A DNA stretch of 64,000 nucleotides. Source: CBFDBF01 sp050304615. GTDB taxonomy: Bacteria; Pseudomonadota; Gammaproteobacteria; Chromatiales; Chromatiaceae. The translations under genes and the position numbers were made by a program. Of this stretch, positions 59,594 to 64,000 are shown one piece after another. The stretch is taken from contig JBNLDW010000009.1 of the NCBI GenBank assembly GCA_050304615.1, forward strand, positions 199,647-263,646, written 5' to 3'. The stretch's first letter is position 1, and each line of letters begins with the position of its first letter. The notes beneath the pieces are model-generated. The model saw only the letters and a list, made by a program, of their open reading frames with translations. It made no database searches and was not told the DNA's origin.

Positions 59594-61111
59594 ATGCTTG
59601 CAGATTTGCCCATTCTCAGCTTGACCATCTGGTTGCCAATCATTGGCGGCATCCTGGTGCTGGCTAGTGGTGACAAGGCGGCCAATGCCTCCCGCTGGAC
59701 GGCGTTGGTGGTAGCCATTCTCACCTTTATGGTAAGTCTTGCGCTGTGGTCAGGTTTTGATATCTCTACCGCCAATATGCAGTTCGTGGAAAAATCTGTC
59801 TGGATCGAGCTATTTAATATTGAGTACTACCTTGGGATTGATGGCATCTCCATGCCGCTGATCATCCTAACCACATTCATCACGGTCTTAGTGATCATCG
59901 CTGGCTGGGAGGTTATCCAGTACAAGCCGTCCCAGTATATGGCCGCCTTCCTGATCATGGAGGGTGTGATGGTGGGTGTCTTCTCTGCCCTTGATGCAAT
60001 GCTGTTCTATGTATTCTGGGAGGCAATGCTGATCCCGATGTTTCTCATCATTGGTATCTGGGGCGGGCCCAATCGTGTCTATGCCACCATTAAGTTCTTT
60101 CTCTACACCTTTTTCGGATCGGTGTTTATGCTGGTCGCACTGATCTATATGTACTTCCAGTCCGGCAGCTTTGATATCCTTGAATTTCATGGCCTGCAGC
60201 TTAGTTTGAATGAGCAGATCCTGATCTTTATCGCCTTCCTTATGGCCTTTGCCGTTAAGGTCCCGATGTGGCCGGTACACACCTGGTTACCCGATGCCCA
60301 TGTGGAGGCGCCTACCGGTGGCTCAGTAATCCTGGCGGCTATTATGCTCAAGATCGGCGGCTACGGGTTTATGCGCTTTAGCTTGCCTATTACCCCGGAT
60401 GCCAGTAGTCATCTGGACTGGTTGATTATTACCATGTCTCTTATCGCGGTGGTATATATCGGCTTTGTTGCGCTGGTACAGCAGGATATGAAGAAATTGA
60501 TTGCCTACTCATCCGTTGCCCATATGGGTTTTGTTACACTGGGTATGTTTATCGTCTTCATGATCAGTAACAACAGTGCGGCCACCGGCGGTGCCAGCCT
60601 CGGTATGTCTGGCGGTATGGTGCAGATGGTCTCGCACGGTTTTATTTCTGCCGCCATGTTTCTATGTGTCGGCGTGCTCTATGATCGGTTGCACAGCCGC
60701 GAGATCGCGGATTATGGTGGTGTGGTAAATACCATGCCGGTGTTCGCTGCATTCATGCTCTTCTTCGCCATGGCTAATGCAGGTCTGCCTGGTACATCCG
60801 GTTTTGTCGGTGAGTTTATGGTGATTCTGGCCAGTTTCCGCGCAGATTTCTGGTTCGCATTCCTTGCCGCTACCACCCTGATTATCGGTGCTGCCTACAC
60901 CCTGTGGATGGTAAAGAGGGTGATATTTGGTGAGGTGGCCAATGATGGGGTCGCGGCCCTGAAAGATATCAGCGGCCGTGAGTTCTTAGTGCTTGGTTCC
61001 CTGGCCCTTGCGGTTCTGATTCTGGGGCTCTGGCCAGCACCGCTGATTGAGGTGATGGACGTCTCTATCAACAACCTGTTGCAGCATGTAGCTGAGAGCA
61101 AGATACCCTAA
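59594..61111 (+). CDS. nuoM: NADH-quinone oxidoreductase subunit M
   Basis: A 505-residue antiporter-like proton pump. Motifs: FYVFWEAMLIPMFLIIGIWGG, VKVPMWPVHTWLPDAHVEAPT and LIAYSSVAHMGFVTLG. Ten bases after nuoL. Confidence 0.96.
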   Translation: MLADLPILSLTIWLPIIGGILVLASGDKAANASRWTALVVAILTFMVSLALWSGFDISTANMQFVEKSVWIELFNIEYYLGIDGISMPLIILTTFITVLVIIAGWEVIQYKPSQYMAAFLIMEGVMVGVFSALDAMLFYVFWEAMLIPMFLIIGIWGGPNRVYATIKFFLYTFFGSVFMLVALIYMYFQSGSFDILEFHGLQLSLNEQILIFIAFLMAFAVKVPMWPVHTWLPDAHVEAPTGGSVILAAIMLKIGGYGFMRFSLPITPDASSHLDWLIITMSLIAVVYIGFVALVQQDMKKLIAYSSVAHMGFVTLGMFIVFMISNNSAATGGASLGMSGGMVQMVSHGFISAAMFLCVGVLYDRLHSREIADYGGVVNTMPVFAAFMLFFAMANAGLPGTSGFVGEFMVILASFRADFWFAFLAATTLIIGAAYTLWMVKRVIFGEVANDGVAALKDISGREFLVLGSLALAVLILGLWPAPLIEVMDVSINNLLQHVAESKIP

Positions 61112-61129
61112 CGGGGTTGGTGAAATTAG

Positions 61130-62575
61130 ATGCAATTTGAATTTGACACTTCAAGCCTGATCCCGGTCCTGCCGGAACTATTCATCCTCTTGATGGCGTG
61201 TTTGGTCTTGGTGGTTGATCTGTTCTTGAAAGAGAGCCAGCGGGTTGTTAGCTATGGCCTGAGCCAGATAGCCCTGCTGCTGGCAATCCCCCTGACCCTG
61301 TGGGTTGGTGGTGGTGAATCGCAGATTGTTTTTTCTGGCAGCTATGTGCGCGATGCCATGAGTGACCTGCTGAAGGTCGCCATATATGTAATCACCATGG
61401 GCGCGTTCCTTTACGCCAAACAGTATCTGCGTGATCGCGGGCTGTTTAAGGGCGAATATTATGCACTTGGCCTGTTTGCCATGCTGGGTATGATGGTGAT
61501 GGTCTCTGCCAACAGCTTTCTTACCGCCTATCTTGGGTTGGAGCTACTCTCCCTCTCCCTGTATGCACTAGTCGCTTTTGATCGCGATTCACAGAGCGGC
61601 TCAGAGGCGGCCATGAAGTACTTTGTTCTAGGTGCAGTCGCCTCCGGTATGCTGCTCTACGGTATATCCATGATCTATGGTGCCACCGGCTCTATTATCT
61701 TCCAGGATGTGGCTGCAGCGTTGGTTACTACTGGTATGGATGACAAGGTGCTGCTATTTGGGCTGGTATTCATGTTGATTGGCCTGGCATTTAAGTTGGG
61801 CGCAGTGCCGTTTCATATGTGGCTACCGGATGTATACCATGGCGCACCTACGGCGGTTACCCTGTTTATTGGCAGTGCCCCCAAGATGGCTGCCTTTGCC
61901 CTGGCGATGCGGCTTTTGGTGGATGGCCTAGGACATCTACACGCCGACTGGCAGGGGATGCTGCTGATCCTGGCGGTACTCTCCATGGCGCTGGGTAATA
62001 TTGTTGCTATAGCCCAGACCAACATCAAGCGGATGCTGGCCTACTCTACTATCTCGCATGTCGGTTTTATCCTGCTGGGTATCCTTGCCGGTACAAGTAG
62101 TGGTTATAGTGCGGCAATGTTTTATACCATTGTCTACGCGCTTACGGCGCTGGGTGGGTTTGGTATTGTTATTCTGTTGAGCCGCAAGGGTTTTGAGGCG
62201 GATCAGCTAGATGATTACAAGGGGTTGCATGAGCGTAGCCCATGGTTTGCAGCCATGCTGCTGTTGTTTATGTTCTCTATGGCCGGAGTGCCGCCAACGG
62301 TCGGCTTTTTTGCCAAGCTGTTTGTGTTAGAAGCGGTGGTTAGTGTGGATCTGGTATGGCTTGCCCTAGTGGCAGTCTTCTTCTCGATTATCGGGGCCTT
62401 CTACTATATCCGCATCGTCAAATTGATGTATTTTGATAAGCCGCTGGAGACCATAGCACTGCCAGAAGCGGGACTGGATATGCAGGTAATATTGACCCTG
62501 AATGGCCTGGCCATGCTTATTCTTGGCATGTTCCCAGCTGGACTATACGCCCTATGCAGTGCAGCTTTTTCTTAG
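61130..62575 (+). CDS. nuoN: NADH-quinone oxidoreductase subunit N
   Basis: A 481-residue antiporter-like proton pump, last of the nuo operon. Motifs: AYLGLELLSLSLYALVAF, KLGAVPFHMWLPDVYHGAPT and MLAYSTISHVGFILLG. The operon ends in the terminator at 62631-62658. Confidence 0.96.
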   Translation: MQFEFDTSSLIPVLPELFILLMACLVLVVDLFLKESQRVVSYGLSQIALLLAIPLTLWVGGGESQIVFSGSYVRDAMSDLLKVAIYVITMGAFLYAKQYLRDRGLFKGEYYALGLFAMLGMMVMVSANSFLTAYLGLELLSLSLYALVAFDRDSQSGSEAAMKYFVLGAVASGMLLYGISMIYGATGSIIFQDVAAALVTTGMDDKVLLFGLVFMLIGLAFKLGAVPFHMWLPDVYHGAPTAVTLFIGSAPKMAAFALAMRLLVDGLGHLHADWQGMLLILAVLSMALGNIVAIAQTNIKRMLAYSTISHVGFILLGILAGTSSGYSAAMFYTIVYALTALGGFGIVILLSRKGFEADQLDDYKGLHERSPWFAAMLLLFMFSMAGVPPTVGFFAKLFVLEAVVSVDLVWLALVAVFFSIIGAFYYIRIVKLMYFDKPLETIALPEAGLDMQVILTLNGLAMLILGMFPAGLYALCSAAFS

Positions 62576-62630
62576 AGTGACCTTGATGGGTGGTTGCAGA
62601 TAGCACAATAGAATAGTTCCAAGGTATAAA

Positions 62631-62658
62631 AAATGGGGCGCCTATAGGCGCCCCATTT
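62631..62658. terminator. Bidirectional terminator between nuoN and the aldolase gene
   Basis: AAATGGGGCGCC (62631-62642) pairs perfectly with GGCGCCCCATTT (62647-62658) over TATA. Extra A before and T after extend it to work on both strands, as needed between convergent genes. Confidence 0.92.
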
Positions 62659-62679
62659 TTGTTTAGGCAATAGTCTGGG

Positions 62680-63639
62680 TTAAGTGGCTACATCGGTTGA
62701 GGCGAGATAGAAGTCGTAGCAGTTATCCATGGTCTCACTGTTTTTCCGGCATTTCATGGCGGCACGTGGATGTTGGTTGAGGTGGCCGCTGATTCCATAG
62801 ATATCATTGTAGCCCCACTCGATCTCTTTTCTGAGGGGGACAAAATGCTCCTGGATCGTCTTGTATACCGGCCGCACATCAAATTTTGGATTCTTCAGGA
62901 AACTTAGTAGGAGTTCCAGGTTACAGTTACCAGCGCCGCGTCCAATGCCATTGATGGTGGCATCCAGCATATTTACACCGTCAATGATAGCCTGTTGGGT
63001 ATTGGCAAACGCCAACTGCTGATTGTTGTGGGCATGAAACCCAAGCTCTTTATTTGGGGCATATTTTTTGTACAGCTTCAGGTAATCAGTGACCTGCTCT
63101 GAGAAGAAGGCGCCATAGCTATCTACTAAGTATAGATAGTCAATCTCCGGGGTATCGTTGACCTGGGCGAGTGCTTCGATTAAGTCGGTTCTAATGGCGG
63201 CAGAGCAGGCCATTATGTTGATAGTCGTTAGATACCCCAAGTCTTTGGAGCGTTTTGCCAGGTCTATGCCCTTGTCGATGTCGACTACATAACAGGCGGT
63301 GCGGATCATATCTGCTGGCCCTTGATCGGCCGGGGTCAGGGTTGAAAAATCGACCCGCCCGACATCGAACATCACCGCAATTAGTGGCGGATTCTTACAC
63401 TCATGGGAGTCGATCACCCGCTTGAGGTCATCATCGCTGCAGAAATTCCATTTTCCATACTCCTCTTTGTTGTATTCCTCACTCACCGCCAGTTTTTTCC
63501 CCAGTTCGACGATATCAACCCCGGAGTCACAGGCGGCGCGGTAGACGGCCTTTACCAGGTCATCACTAAATTGGTAGTTATTGATTAACCCACCATCTCT
63601 GATAGTGCAGTCTAGAACCTTTATCTCTTCACGAAACAT
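62680..63639 (-). CDS. HMGL/DRE-TIM-type aldolase-like protein
   Basis: A 319-residue TIM-barrel protein of the isopropylmalate-synthase/HMG-CoA-lyase superfamily. It begins with VLDCTIRDGGLINNYQF (metal Asp and catalytic Arg) and has the metal-binding HAHNN (HxH) in GFHAHNNQQLAFAN. It resembles 4-hydroxy-2-oxovalerate aldolase, but the other genes of that pathway are missing and the C-terminus differs, so the substrate is unknown. Related stand-alone genes occur near surface polysaccharide loci. The ATG at 63639 has GAGTGAG upstream; a GTG at 63648 is an alternative. Confidence 0.78.
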   Translation of the reverse strand: MFREEIKVLDCTIRDGGLINNYQFSDDLVKAVYRAACDSGVDIVELGKKLAVSEEYNKEEYGKWNFCSDDDLKRVIDSHECKNPPLIAVMFDVGRVDFSTLTPADQGPADMIRTACYVVDIDKGIDLAKRSKDLGYLTTINIMACSAAIRTDLIEALAQVNDTPEIDYLYLVDSYGAFFSEQVTDYLKLYKKYAPNKELGFHAHNNQQLAFANTQQAIIDGVNMLDATINGIGRGAGNCNLELLLSFLKNPKFDVRPVYKTIQEHFVPLRKEIEWGYNDIYGISGHLNQHPRAAMKCRKNSETMDNCYDFYLASTDVAT

Positions 63640-63761
63640 GTATCTCACTCTCTTATGTTGGTGGAGTTAACGTTGCCATAGAATAACAGGATTATTCTTG
63701 CTTACACAGGTTCAAAGGGCATTTAAATCTATGGTAATTGGCGGACAACGGCCATAAGCAC

Positions 63762-63790
63762 TTGCTAATAGAGCCTCTCCTGTGTAGACT
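63762..63790 (+). promoter_or_regulatory. Probable promoter of the initiator tRNA
   Basis: TTGCTA (63762-63767) and TAGACT (63785-63790) are 17 bases apart, with the tRNA starting 13 bases later. Confidence 0.5.
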
Positions 63791-63802
63791 CTCTCGCACA
63801 GT

Positions 63803-63879
<77 letters not shown>

Positions 63880-63887
63880 ATCAAGAT

Positions 63888-63909
63888 AAGGCCGCAAATA
63901 TGTGGCCTT
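63888..63909 (+). terminator. Terminator of the initiator tRNA
   Basis: AAGGCCGCA (63888-63896) pairs with TGTGGCCTT (63901-63909, one G-T pair) over four bases and is followed by a T-rich run. Confidence 0.85.
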
Positions 63910-64000
63910 TTTCTTTGCCCAGAAATAACCTCATTTTGAACCTACGACGAAATCAAAAAAGCAGGTTCACAAGGACCGGAGGTCTGCAGAACGCCGCTTG

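Overview
The window is chromosomal DNA of a gammaproteobacterium. Its gene content suits a sulfur-oxidising, respiratory, redox-versatile lineage (Chromatiales or sulfur-symbiont-like; this placement is inference). Supporting this are a complete isc operon with iscX, SuhB, TrmJ, PrmB and RlmB of gammaproteobacterial type, a separate nuoC and nuoD in a 14-gene nuo operon, secG next to tRNA-Leu(GAG), a PEP-CTERM exported protein, many c-type cytochromes and a YeeE/YedE thiosulfate-type permease.

Layout. 1-205 is the 3' end of purA. 0.45-4.8 kb holds a periplasmic redox module: an octaheme tetrathionate-reductase-family cytochrome, its membrane cytochrome b, a small monohaem cytochrome and a YeeE/YedE transporter. 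5.1-8.4 kb is an [FeFe]-hydrogenase operon: a small membrane protein, a short NuoF-like flavoprotein and HydA. After a PEP-CTERM protein comes a 5.6 kb segment (about 9.26-14.86 kb). It is bounded by a tRNA-Leu(CAG) gene and a displaced 26-bp copy of that gene's 3' end, and it carries only a PAS-GGDEF-EAL protein, a CheB-CheR-PAS protein and a 49-bp tandem repeat. It looks like a small tRNA-targeted island without an integrase.

15-20 kb has rnr, rlmB and a YejM/PbgA-like membrane sulfatase-fold protein. 20.2-27.5 kb is a compact redox and regulation block. It has a permease/thioredoxin pair facing away from two b-type cytochromes (one fused to a dihaem cytochrome c), SHP, a second DHC, a PepSY protein, a PhoP/PhoQ-like two-component system and an EF-hand protein. 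Similar direct repeats with 11-bp spacing lie in three promoters of this block and in front of the YejM-like gene, which suggests one regulon. 27.6-32 kb has small accessory genes (ferritin-like, DUF4124, ZIP transporter, ComEA-like HhH, SDR, nucleosidase).

32-46.4 kb is mainly housekeeping: thioredoxin, a first IscR-like regulator with a palindromic operator, prmB, hemN, suhB, trmJ, cysE, then iscR-iscS-iscU-iscA-hscB-hscA-fdx-iscX, a DUF1015 gene and an orphan TfpX/TfpZ-like gene. 46.5-62.6 kb is tpiA-secG-tRNA-Leu(GAG) followed by nuoA-N. The window ends with a convergent HMGL-type aldolase gene and an initiator tRNA-Met.

Together the genes feed electrons from sulfur compounds, hydrogen and NADH into a membrane quinone pool. 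The isc operon supplies the Fe-S clusters that nuo, HydA and HemN need. No CRISPR array, transposase or integrase was seen.
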